A program made the translations under genes and the position numbers. DNA of 7,188 nt from an uncultured Kiloniellales bacterium (lineage in GTDB: Bacteria > Pseudomonadota > Alphaproteobacteria > Kiloniellales > JAKSDN01). Where the stretch lies: positions 1-7,188 of the forward strand of contig CALJXB010000075.1 in the NCBI GenBank assembly GCA_937974415.1, read 5' to 3'. Every line of letters begins with the position of its first letter. Position 1 is the first letter of the stretch. Below are positions 1-5,931 of the stretch, piece after piece. The notes under the pieces are model-generated. The model did no database searches. It was not told the DNA's origin and worked only from the letters and a program-made list of their open reading frames with translations.

Positions 1-1493
1 AAGACGTAGGAGGCGAAGAAGGGCACCACGGTGCCGCCGTCGTTGCTCACGATTTCCTGCATCTCGTAGTACATGGCGCGACGCTTGTCCTCGTTGAGCT
101 CCGAACGGGCCATAACCAGGAGCTCGTCGAAGCGGGCGTTCGACCAGAAGGTGTCGTTCCACGGCTTGCCGGACTCGTAGGCCGTGGAGAACATCCAATC
201 CTCGGTCGGCCGGCCGCCCCAATAGCACGCGCACCAGGGCTTGCTCATCCAGACGTTGGACCAATAGCCGTCGTTGGGCTCGCGCACCACTTCGATGTCG
301 ATGCCCGCCTTGGCGGCATGCTCGCGATAGAGCACGGCCGCGTCGAGAGCACCGCCGAAGGCCGCGTCGGCGGCGTGCAGCGGCACCTTGAGCGTGGTCA
401 GGCCGGCCTCCTTGAGGTGGAACTTGGCCTTCTCCGGATCGTAGGCCCGCTGCGGCATGTCCGTGTTGTGGTAGCGGTTGGCCGGCGCGATCGGCGTATC
501 GTTGCCGAGCTGACCGAAGCCCTTGAGGACCGTCTGCAGCAGCGCTTCCCGGTCGACCGAGTACTTCAGGGCCAGGCGCACGTTGACGTCGTCGAAGGGC
601 GCCGTGTCGGTGCGCATGGGGAAGGTGTAGTGCTGAGTGCCCGTCGTCGATTCCACCTCGACGCCCGCATTGCGCTGCAGCAGGTGCGCGGTCTTGAGGT
701 CGACCCGGTCGATCAGGTCGACCTCGCCGGTGACCAGCGCGTTCTGGCGGGCCGCCGGATCGACGATGCTGACGATCTGGAAGCTGTCGAAGTTGCCCTT
801 GGTGTCGTCGTGGAAGTTGGCGAACTTCTCGCCGGAGGCGCGCACGCCGGGCTCGAACTCCTTCAGCGTATAGGCGCCGGCGCCGACCGGGCTGGTCACG
901 TCGATGCCCTCACCGGCGGCTGGCCTGATGGCCAGGTGATAGTCGCTCATGAGGAACGGGAAATCGGCGTTGCCGCCGCTCAGGACGAAGGTCACCGTCG
1001 AGGCGTCGTCGGCCTTGATGTCGACGATCGGATCGACGATCGGCTTGGCCGGCGACTTGGAATCTTCGCCGCGGTGCTCGTTAATCGAGGCGATGACGTC
1101 GGCGGCCTCGATTGTCTTGCCATCGTGGAACTCGGCGCCCTGCTTGATCTTGAAGGTCCAGGAGACCGCGTCGTCCGAGGCTTCCCAGCTCTCCGCCAAG
1201 CGTGGCACCAGCTGCCCGGTGTTGTCGATCTCTGTCAGGAAGTCCTGGCAGGCATAGCCCATCTGCAGCATGAAGCCGTTTTCCCAGCTCACCGGGTCCA
1301 GGGAGTCGGTGGTCTGGCCGTGGGCCTTGCCGACCCGCAGGTGGCCGCCCTTGTTGGGGGCCGCCTGGGCCTTGGCGGCCATATGCGTGGCCGCGGCGAC
1401 GCCGACGCCGAGGGCGAGCGCCCCTTGCATGAAGCGGCGGCGGCCGATCCGGCCCTCGCGCAGCTGCCGTTGGAGTGTCTTCAGGTGATCCAT
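1..1493 (-). CDS. ABC transporter solute-binding protein, family 5 (peptide/opine/nickel type), Tat-exported; C-terminus cut by window
   Basis: This is the periplasmic binding component of an ABC importer of the SBP_bac_5 (DppA/OppA-like) family. The ATG at 1493-1491 has GGAGG (1500-1504) 6 nt upstream. The N-terminus carries a twin-arginine signal: GRRRFMQ at residues 17-23, a hydrophobic stretch at 25-35, and a likely cleavage site after AQA (about residue 44). Family features are a mature start with GGHLRVG, LAESW near residue 100, a WTFKIKQGAEFHDGK stretch near 113-127 and YWGGRPTEDWM at 424-434. The frame is open for 497 codons to the edge; members are usually somewhat over 500 residues, so only a short C-terminal piece should be missing. 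Permease and ATPase genes would be expected beyond the left edge. The ligand cannot be read from the sequence; family members bind peptides, opines, glutathione, nickel and others. The long plus-strand open frame over this gene is a codon-bias shadow. Confidence 0.94.
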   Translation of the reverse strand, partial: MDHLKTLQRQLREGRIGRRRFMQGALALGVGVAAATHMAAKAQAAPNKGGHLRVGKAHGQTTDSLDPVSWENGFMLQMGYACQDFLTEIDNTGQLVPRLAESWEASDDAVSWTFKIKQGAEFHDGKTIEAADVIASINEHRGEDSKSPAKPIVDPIVDIKADDASTVTFVLSGGNADFPFLMSDYHLAIRPAAGEGIDVTSPVGAGAYTLKEFEPGVRASGEKFANFHDDTKGNFDSFQIVSIVDPAARQNALVTGEVDLIDRVDLKTAHLLQRNAGVEVESTTGTQHYTFPMRTDTAPFDDVNVRLALKYSVDREALLQTVLKGFGQLGNDTPIAPANRYHNTDMPQRAYDPEKAKFHLKEAGLTTLKVPLHAADAAFGGALDAAVLYREHAAKAGIDIEVVREPNDGYWSNVWMSKPWCACYWGGRPTEDWMFSTAYESGKPWNDTFWSNARFDELLVMARSELNEDKRRAMYYEMQEIVSNDGGTVVPFFASYV

Positions 1494-1499
1494 TCCGGT

Positions 1500-1504
1500 C
1501 CTCC
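1500..1504 (-). promoter_or_regulatory. Shine-Dalgarno of the solute-binding protein gene
   Basis: GGAGG on the minus strand lies 6 nt before the ATG at 1493 and fixes the start so that the complete Tat signal is included. Confidence 0.75.
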
Positions 1505-1551
1505 CGTGTTGAACCTGATCTGCTTGGGGACTTGGCGTCCCAGTTAAGGTG

Positions 1552-1563
1552 CGAACTCGTTCG
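1552..1563. promoter_or_regulatory. Candidate operator: palindrome CGAAC-N2-GTTCG
   Basis: A 5-bp inverted repeat with a 2-bp spacer (CGAAC TC GTTCG) lies 59-70 nt upstream of the solute-binding protein ATG, within the divergent intergenic region it shares with the cupin gene. It overlaps a second small palindrome, TTCGAA (1560-1565). The position suits a repressor or activator site, but short palindromes occur by chance in GC-rich DNA and I find no convincing -35/-10 pair beside it. Regulatory function is inference only. Confidence 0.22.
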
Positions 1564-1724
1564 AATACCAAGGCAGAGGGGCCGCATATGGAGGCCAGCA
1601 ATGGGTCCGGCGTTCGCCTTCTCATGCCATCTCAGCAAGTCCCGCCTGCAAGGCTACCAAAAAAGGATAAATCGCCGTGTTATTCGATCCTGTTATGGGC
1701 AACATTAGCCGAAACGAAGGTCCC

Positions 1725-1730
1725 GGGAGG
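1725..1730 (+). promoter_or_regulatory. Shine-Dalgarno deciding the TTG start of the cupin gene
   Basis: GGGAGG lies 7 nt before TTG at 1738 and 13 nt before the in-frame ATG at 1744. The spacing favours the TTG; the protein differs by only two residues. Confidence 0.6.
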
Positions 1731-1737
1731 TTAAACC

Positions 1738-2190
1738 TTGGTCATGATTGCGAGAGCCGGCGTGCTGTGCGCCGCGGCCCTGGCCTTGGGCGCGGCGGTG
1801 TTTGCGTTACCGATCAAAGCGTTATCGCAAGACGATAAACCGATTGTTGAAACCCTGCTGGAGGCTCGGACCACCATCCTGGGACAGCCGCTCGCCTACC
1901 CGAGCGGAGGCCCGGCCGAGATCACGGCGGTGATCGTGACCCTCGCGCCCGGCCAGGAAACCGGCCGGCATCGCCATCCGGTCCCGCTTTACGGCCAGGT
2001 GCTGTCGGGCCAGTTGACGGTCGACTACGGCGAATCCGGCGAGCTCGGCAGCAAGACCTACACCGCCGGCGACGCCTTCATGGAGGCCATGGATACCTGG
2101 CACAACGGCCGCAACAGCGGCGACGAGGCCCTGCGCATCCTCGCGATCTACATGGGCGCCGAGGGCGTCCCCAATACGGAAAAGCCCTGA
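1738..2190 (+). CDS. Exported small cupin-domain protein
   Basis: This is a 150-residue single-domain cupin with an N-terminal signal peptide: hydrophobic core about residues 8-25, possible cleavage after ALS at residue 30. It is therefore probably periplasmic. Cupin motif 1 is recognisable as G72 with H78-R-H80 and G91, but the usual glutamate ligand position holds Leu84. Motif 2 keeps G111, H122 and N126, while its proline and glycine positions are A117 and D119. The three histidines could still bind one metal ion, giving a three-His rather than three-His/one-Glu site. No substrate can be assigned; the family includes dioxygenases, isomerases and non-enzymatic binders. TTG at 1738 is chosen from Shine-Dalgarno spacing; ATG at 1744 is the alternative. 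It is transcribed away from the solute-binding protein gene and is followed 78 bp later by the MerF-like gene. Confidence 0.87.
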   Translation: MVMIARAGVLCAAALALGAAVFALPIKALSQDDKPIVETLLEARTTILGQPLAYPSGGPAEITAVIVTLAPGQETGRHRHPVPLYGQVLSGQLTVDYGESGELGSKTYTAGDAFMEAMDTWHNGRNSGDEALRILAIYMGAEGVPNTEKP

Positions 2191-2268
2191 TGCGGCCGGT
2201 CTCGGCGATCTAGCCGCGGCCGCCGCTCCCGGGTAGACTCCCAGGTCTTTTGACGAAGAGGCCCGCCC

Positions 2269-2478
2269 ATGCAGGACCGCGCACTGCTGAAATTCGGCCT
2301 GACCGGCACCATCGTGACGGCGATCTGCTGCTTCACGCCAACCCTGGCTTGGCTCCTCGCCCTCTCGGGCCTGGCGAGCTGGCTGGCATGGCTCGACTAT
2401 GTCCTGCTGCCGCTCTTCGCCGGCTTCCTGGCCGTGACCGCCTATGCCGTGGTACGGGCGCGGCGGCGGCGCGCCTGA
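2269..2478 (+). CDS. MerF-like small membrane protein (putative mercury/metal transporter)
   Basis: This 69-residue protein has two predicted membrane helices (about residues 9-34 and 42-62) and a basic C-terminal tail. It resembles the mercuric ion transporter MerF: GTIVTAICCFTPTLAWLL at residues 13-30 matches the MerF first-helix pattern with its vicinal cysteines (C20-C21) and FTP. LDYVLLP at residues 42-48 matches the short signature before MerF helix 2. MerF moves Hg(II) across the inner membrane by handing it between this pair and a second pair in the C-terminal tail; here the protein ends RARRRRA and has no second pair. No merR, merP, merA or merT is present in the window. ATG at 2269 has GAAGAGG (2255-2261) 7 nt upstream. 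Its stop lies 15 bp from the stop of the converging lipoprotein gene. Family membership is fairly secure; mercury transport is inferred by homology. Confidence 0.77.
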   Translation: MQDRALLKFGLTGTIVTAICCFTPTLAWLLALSGLASWLAWLDYVLLPLFAGFLAVTAYAVVRARRRRA

Positions 2479-2493
2479 CAGCACTCGTCTCGA

Positions 2494-3084
2494 CTAAGAG
2501 GCGCCCGGCGAACCCAGCGACGAGAGGAACATGCCGCGGTCGCCGTCGCCGCGGTCGGGGTTGAAGGGCGGCAGCAGGTTGACCGTGATCTGCGAAATCA
2601 TCTGGCGAAATTTCGGGTCCTCCGGGCCGGTCACGTCGGCGACCCGGCCGGACACCCCGGTCAGGGGTTTCTCGGCAGCGCAGAGCGCCGTGTGCACCTT
2701 GACGGACTCGGTCGCCGCCGGCGTGATGGAGGCCGTCTGGCTGCACAGCTTCTGTTGGGTGTAGTTCCGCTCGGAATCGAAGACCATGACGATGCGGTAG
2801 GGCGAGCGAAAATCTTCCGGCGGCGTGGTCACGAAATCCACATGGGGCCCGAAGTGGGAGCCCGTCATGGCGCCGGTGATCGACTGCTCCAGCTCGGCCT
2901 TCGGCGCGTCGAAGGGATTGCCGACCACCTCGACCAACATGCCGCCGGTGGTCGCCGCGTTGCTCAAGACCGTGGGCGTGTAGGTGGCGTAAAAGCTGGT
3001 CGGCGACAGCACGACATCGGTGCTGGTGCAGGCGGCCCCTGTGCCGGCAAGGATGACGAGACTCAGAAGGGATCGGCGGATCAC
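2494..3084 (-). CDS. Putative lipoprotein of unknown function
   Basis: I do not recognise this 196-residue protein. GTG at 3084-3082 is preceded by AAGGAGG (3091-3097) with 6-nt spacing. It gives a typical lipoprotein signal: two arginines at residues 3-4, a hydrophobic stretch at 6-18 and a lipobox-like G16-A-A-C19. Residue +2 is Thr, not Asp, which in enterobacterial rules would favour the outer membrane. The same frame opens further upstream to 3210, but that extension has no matching ribosome site and would bury the signal. The mature part has no repeats; it contains two cysteines (C114 and C135) that could form a disulfide, a YRIVMVFD strand-like segment about 96-103 and a Pro/Asp/Gly-rich C-terminus. 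It appears monocistronic: 152 bp separate it from the stop of the upstream membrane-protein gene, and it converges on the MerF-like gene. No function is assigned. Confidence 0.78.
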   Translation of the reverse strand: MIRRSLLSLVILAGTGAACTSTDVVLSPTSFYATYTPTVLSNAATTGGMLVEVVGNPFDAPKAELEQSITGAMTGSHFGPHVDFVTTPPEDFRSPYRIVMVFDSERNYTQQKLCSQTASITPAATESVKVHTALCAAEKPLTGVSGRVADVTGPEDPKFRQMISQITVNLLPPFNPDRGDGDRGMFLSSLGSPGAS

Positions 3085-3090
3085 GAGGTG

Positions 3091-3097
3091 CCTCCTT
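3091..3097 (-). promoter_or_regulatory. Shine-Dalgarno deciding the GTG start of the lipoprotein gene
   Basis: AAGGAGG on the minus strand, 6 nt before GTG at 3084. It selects a start placing the lipobox cysteine at residue 19 instead of residue 61. Confidence 0.8.
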
Positions 3098-3236
3098 GGC
3101 CAAGTTCGCGACGGACGGCCGCACGTTATGGTTTGAGAATGGATGCCGACAGCATACCAGGCATGATACGCGTCTTTGCAACAAACCCATCCCTCCGGGT
3201 CCCGCGGCACCCTTCATAATGTTGTGAGCCGGAGCC

Positions 3237-4301
3237 CTATTCCAAGGTCCCGGCAGACCGGCAAAAGCAGGTGCGGAAGGCGCTGTGGGAGCCTTCGCCC
3301 GCCGGGCACAAACGGTAGCCGGCGGCTTCCAGGCCAGCCGGCTCGAGGCGCCTTTGCATGGCGGTCCAGGCCTCGGGGTCGCCTTGCAGGCGGCTCCGGG
3401 CGCGCACGGTCGCGGTCAGGACGGGGCCCAAGTCGACCACCATGTCGGCGGGGCCGGCCGCCATCCACAGCGCCGTCAGATCGCCGCCGACGGCATAGAT
3501 CGGGTCGGTGACCCGGCGCCGGTTGGGCCGGGCGCAGCCCTGCTCGGGGTCCTCGCCCTCGGCGCAGACCGGAACCCCGAACGACTGAGCCGACAGGCAG
3601 AGGCGATCCGGACTCTCCAGGTAATCGATCGCGCCCGGATGCAGATGGAAGACCAGCCGAGTGCGCGGGCCGGGCGCGAAGCGGAAGGCGGAAACCCACT
3701 GCTCGTAGTCCCGCTCGAAGCTATCGTTGGCGTAGAGGCGCTGAAACAGCACGCTCTTGAGCAGCGCCAGGTCGCCGACTGGCTCGTCCAAATAGGTGTC
3801 CTTGAAGTAACCGCTGCCGCTGGTCTGGGTGAAGTTGAGCCTGTCGCGAGGCACGGCCAGATTCGGCCCCATGCGAATTTCCGGCGGCAGGATGAGGCCC
3901 GAGGCCCCGTCGGGATGGACCAAATCGAAGCGGACCGTGAGGCCGACCGGCCCGTCGAAGCCGGGCCAGAGGATCGGGGTCTCCTCGTAGCCCTCGATGC
4001 GGACGGTCTCGGCCAGGCGCCGGCCTTCCCAGTCAGCCAGGACGAGCCGACCGGCCTGGGAGAGATAGTAAGCCGTCGGCAAAGCCAGGATCAGCCAGCC
4101 GAGGAGCGACCGCCTGAGCGAGCGGCCGCTGAGGAGCCACCAGAAGAAGCCCAGCAGCAGCAACAGCCCGACACCGCCCGAAAGGGCCGGAATATCCTCC
4201 TGGGACGATCCCTCCTTGAGGGCCGGCAGTTGCACCAGGATCGCCAAGACGGCAAGCGCCACGAGGCCGAAGTAGGCCAGACCGCGCAGGACCAGCTTCA
4301 C
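3237..4301 (-). CDS. Three-helix inner membrane protein with large cysteine-containing extracytoplasmic domain, function unknown
   Basis: I do not recognise this 354-residue protein. Three hydrophobic segments lie near the N-terminus (about residues 7-28, 37-58 and 64-82), followed by a soluble domain of some 270 residues. Basic residues between segments 2 and 3 (RSLRR, 60-64) and acidic ones between 1 and 2 suggest the N-terminus is inside and the C-terminal domain is periplasmic, by the positive-inside rule. The domain contains six cysteines (235, 246, 256, 332, 345 and 347, the last two as CFC), compatible with disulfides. GTG at 4301-4299 has GGGAG (4310-4314) 8 nt upstream. The gene starts 14 bp after the SDR stop on the same strand, so the two are probably co-transcribed and translationally close. 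No enzymatic motif is visible. The plus-strand open frame over this region is a shadow. Confidence 0.78.
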   Translation of the reverse strand: MKLVLRGLAYFGLVALAVLAILVQLPALKEGSSQEDIPALSGGVGLLLLLGFFWWLLSGRSLRRSLLGWLILALPTAYYLSQAGRLVLADWEGRRLAETVRIEGYEETPILWPGFDGPVGLTVRFDLVHPDGASGLILPPEIRMGPNLAVPRDRLNFTQTSGSGYFKDTYLDEPVGDLALLKSVLFQRLYANDSFERDYEQWVSAFRFAPGPRTRLVFHLHPGAIDYLESPDRLCLSAQSFGVPVCAEGEDPEQGCARPNRRRVTDPIYAVGGDLTALWMAAGPADMVVDLGPVLTATVRARSRLQGDPEAWTAMQRRLEPAGLEAAGYRLCPAGEGSHSAFRTCFCRSAGTLE

Positions 4302-4309
4302 CGGGCTAG

Positions 4310-4314
4310 CTCCC
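4310..4314 (-). promoter_or_regulatory. Shine-Dalgarno of the membrane-protein gene, in the SDR/membrane-protein gap
   Basis: GGGAG on the minus strand lies in the 14-bp gap between the SDR stop and the membrane-protein GTG, 8 nt before the start. It sits between two copies of GCTAGC (4305-4310 and 4315-4320), each of which is a palindrome, so the site could be partly occluded by a small hairpin; that last point is speculative. Confidence 0.55.
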
Positions 4315-4315
4315 G

Positions 4316-5089
4316 CTAGCCCGCCTTGGCGGTGATGCCGCCGTCGACCACGACGACGCTGCCGGTCATGTGGCGCGAGGCGTCCGAGGCGAGGAGCAGC
4401 AGCGGGCCGTCGAGGTCGCCGAGATCGCCGAAGCGGCGCTGGGGAATCATGCGCTTGACCTTGTCGGCGTCGGGCCCGTTCAAAAGGTCGTGGGTCATCT
4501 CGGTGTCGAAATAGCCGGGCGCGATGGCGTTCACCCGGATTTCGTGGCGCGCCAGGTCGATCGCCAGCGCCCGTGTCATGTTGACGACCCCAGCCTTGGA
4601 GGCGCAGTAGGCTACCCCTTGCGCCCCGCCGACCAGGCCCAGGACCGAGGCGACGTTGACGATGCTGCCGCCGTGGCCGAGGCGCACCATGTGGCGGGCG
4701 GTTTCCTTGGCCATCAGCCAGACGCCCGTGAGGTTGGTGGCGATCACCCGGTCCCAGTCGTCTTCGTCGAGGTCGAGCGCCGCCTCGGGAAATCCGACGC
4801 CGGCGTTGTTCACCAGGACGGAGATCGGCCCCAATTCGTTCTCGGCCGTCGCCACGCAGGTCTTGACGCTCTCAGGATCGGTCACGTCGAGCCCGACCGG
4901 CAGGGCCCGGCCGCCGGCCGCCTCGATCTCCCGGGCCAGTTCGCTCAGGCGCTCGACCCGACGGGCGGCGATCGCCACCTTGGCGCCGGCGCCCGCCAGG
5001 GTCAGCGCGAAGCGCCGGCCTAGGCCGCTCGACGCGCCGGTCACCACCGCGACCTTGTCGGAAAGATCGAAGAGATCGGCTTGAGTCAC
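4316..5089 (-). CDS. SDR-family NAD(P)-dependent oxidoreductase (classical, FabG-like)
   Basis: This is a 257-residue classical short-chain dehydrogenase/reductase, the usual length for the family. GTG at 5089-5087 is chosen because AGGAGG (5096-5101) lies 6 nt upstream; the frame extends to an ATG at 5122, but that has no good ribosome site. Motifs are in the expected order: cofactor loop TGASSGLG at residues 17-24, D68-V at the adenine pocket, NNAG at 94-97, N109, S138, and Y151-x-x-x-K155 (YCASK), followed by PG at 181-182. All four catalytic residues (Asn, Ser, Tyr, Lys) are present. Arginines after strand 2 (AARR, about 41-44) favour NADP(H) over NAD(H). The substrate cannot be read; such proteins are often annotated 3-oxoacyl-ACP reductase or sugar dehydrogenase, but no fatty acid genes are nearby. 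It is first in a two-gene unit with the downstream membrane protein and is divergent from the FrnE-like gene. Confidence 0.96.
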   Translation of the reverse strand: MTQADLFDLSDKVAVVTGASSGLGRRFALTLAGAGAKVAIAARRVERLSELAREIEAAGGRALPVGLDVTDPESVKTCVATAENELGPISVLVNNAGVGFPEAALDLDEDDWDRVIATNLTGVWLMAKETARHMVRLGHGGSIVNVASVLGLVGGAQGVAYCASKAGVVNMTRALAIDLARHEIRVNAIAPGYFDTEMTHDLLNGPDADKVKRMIPQRRFGDLGDLDGPLLLLASDASRHMTGSVVVVDGGITAKAG

Positions 5090-5095
5090 GGGGGC

Positions 5096-5101
5096 CCTCC
5101 T
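5096..5101 (-). promoter_or_regulatory. Shine-Dalgarno deciding the GTG start of the SDR gene
   Basis: AGGAGG on the minus strand, 6 nt before GTG at 5089. It argues against the upstream in-frame ATGs at 5122 and 5110, which would add an unconserved, arginine-rich extension. Confidence 0.8.
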
Positions 5102-5143
5102 CTCTCGCATGTGATACGGCACCCCTGGACGCAGCCCCGGGAG

Positions 5144-5179
5144 CTTGCCAGGATTATTGCCAGTATGATTGCCGGGGCG
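5144..5179. repeat. Three tandem 12-bp repeats with TTGCC core in the divergent intergenic region
   Basis: TTGCC occurs at 5145-5149, 5157-5161 and 5169-5173, exactly 12 bp apart. Units 1 and 2 agree at 9 of 12 positions and units 2 and 3 at 8 of 12 (core ATTGCC). A TATGAT hexamer, a possible plus-strand -10 box, lies at 5164-5169 within the array, though no good -35 stands at the right distance. The array is about 55 nt from the SDR start and 48 nt from the FrnE-like start. Such phased repeats can bind a regulator cooperatively, but function is inference. Confidence 0.4.
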
Positions 5180-5215
5180 CTTGTGGGCCAGTCTACACGC
5201 TCGGTCCTAACTGTC

Positions 5216-5221
5216 AGGTGA
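5216..5221 (+). promoter_or_regulatory. Shine-Dalgarno supporting the TTG start of the FrnE-like gene
   Basis: AGGTGA lies 6 nt before TTG at 5228. Its last three bases are also an in-frame TGA stop (5219-5221), so no start further upstream is possible. Confidence 0.65.
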
Positions 5222-5227
5222 GACGTT

Positions 5228-5899
5228 TTGCAGATCGATATCTACTCCGACGTAATTTGCCCCTGGTGCTATATCGGCAAGCGGCGCCTCGAGCGCGCCT
5301 TGAGCGAGCGGCCGCAGGACGACCTGACGCTCCAATGGCGGGCCTTCCAGCTCAACCCGGACATGCCCGCCCAGGGCATGGACCGGCAACTCTATCTGCA
5401 GCTTAAGTTCGGCAGCGCCGCCAGCGCCGAGCGAATCTACCGGGAGATCAAGGCCGTCGGCGAGGAAGAGGACCTGGCCTTCACCTTCGACGCCATCCGG
5501 CGCACGCCCAACACCATCGAATGCCACCGCCTGGTCCGCTTCGCCGGCATGCATGGCCGCCAGGACGCCGTGGTCGAGGCGCTGTTCCGCGCCTACTTCC
5601 TCGACGGCCAGGACATCGGCGCGACGGTGGTCCTGATGGACGTGGCCGAAGGCGCCGGCCTCGATCCGGCCGAGACCCAGGCCTTCCTCGACAGCGACCT
5701 GGAGGCCGAGGCGGTGCGGGCGGAGGACCAGGAGGCGCGGCGCGCCGGCCTACAGGGTGTGCCAACCTTCATCATCAACGGCAAGTACGCCCTGTCGGGC
5801 GCCCACCTGCCCGAGGTGCTACACCAGATGTTCGATATCGGGCGGCGCGACGACGAGGCCGCCGAGGGTTCTAGCGAGGCGGAAGCGTCGTCGACTTGA
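5228..5899 (+). CDS. DsbA-family thiol oxidoreductase, FrnE-like
   Basis: This 223-residue protein is a thioredoxin-fold protein of the DsbA superfamily, FrnE branch. It opens with QIDIYSDVICPWCYIGKRR, the characteristic FrnE N-terminus, with active site C11-P-W-C14. The helical insertion covers about residues 45-165; the cis-proline loop follows at G177-V-P179-T, then FIING and SGA (190-192). There is no signal peptide, so it is probably cytoplasmic, as expected for this branch and unlike periplasmic DsbA. Members are dithiol/disulfide oxidoreductases and some are linked to polyketide biosynthesis or stress tolerance; the substrate here is unknown. The start is TTG at 5228; an in-frame stop just upstream and the family's conserved N-terminus leave little doubt. 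The last 20 residues are a Glu/Ala/Ser-rich tail beyond the usual fold. The decarboxylase gene begins 32 bp downstream. Confidence 0.94.
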   Translation: MQIDIYSDVICPWCYIGKRRLERALSERPQDDLTLQWRAFQLNPDMPAQGMDRQLYLQLKFGSAASAERIYREIKAVGEEEDLAFTFDAIRRTPNTIECHRLVRFAGMHGRQDAVVEALFRAYFLDGQDIGATVVLMDVAEGAGLDPAETQAFLDSDLEAEAVRAEDQEARRAGLQGVPTFIINGKYALSGAHLPEVLHQMFDIGRRDDEAAEGSSEAEASST

Positions 5900-5931
5900 A
5901 CGAAGTTCGACCCGGGCCTGAGCAGGAAACG

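Noticed and set aside
318..1547. 409-codon plus-strand open frame opposite the solute-binding protein
   Set aside because: Its translation is Val/Gly/Arg/Leu-rich with no recognisable domain, and it lies antisense to a gene with a signal peptide, family motifs and a good ribosome site. It is a by-product of GC-rich codon bias.
1549..1734. Possible 61-codon gene in the divergent intergenic region
   Set aside because: It has a GTG start with no correctly spaced ribosome site, no domain, and a composition unlike the neighbouring genes. I treat the stretch as non-coding.
2192..2223. Inverted repeat GCGGCC/GGCCGC after the cupin stop, considered as a terminator
   Set aside because: A 6-bp stem with a 20-nt loop and no T tract is not a convincing intrinsic terminator; such GC-rich matches are frequent here.
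2471..2504. Inverted repeat GCGCC/GGCGC between the converging genes, considered as a terminator
   Set aside because: The stem is only 5 bp with a 24-nt loop and no T-run follows on either strand.
3150..3180. TTGCAA and TATGCT on the minus strand as a promoter for the lipoprotein gene
   Set aside because: The spacing is 19 nt and both hexamers are imperfect, so the match is no better than chance.
3285..4319. 344-codon plus-strand open frame opposite the membrane protein
   Set aside because: Its composition (Gln, Arg, Gly, Ala) is typical of antisense shadows. The minus strand gives clear hydrophobic helices and a start coupled to the SDR.
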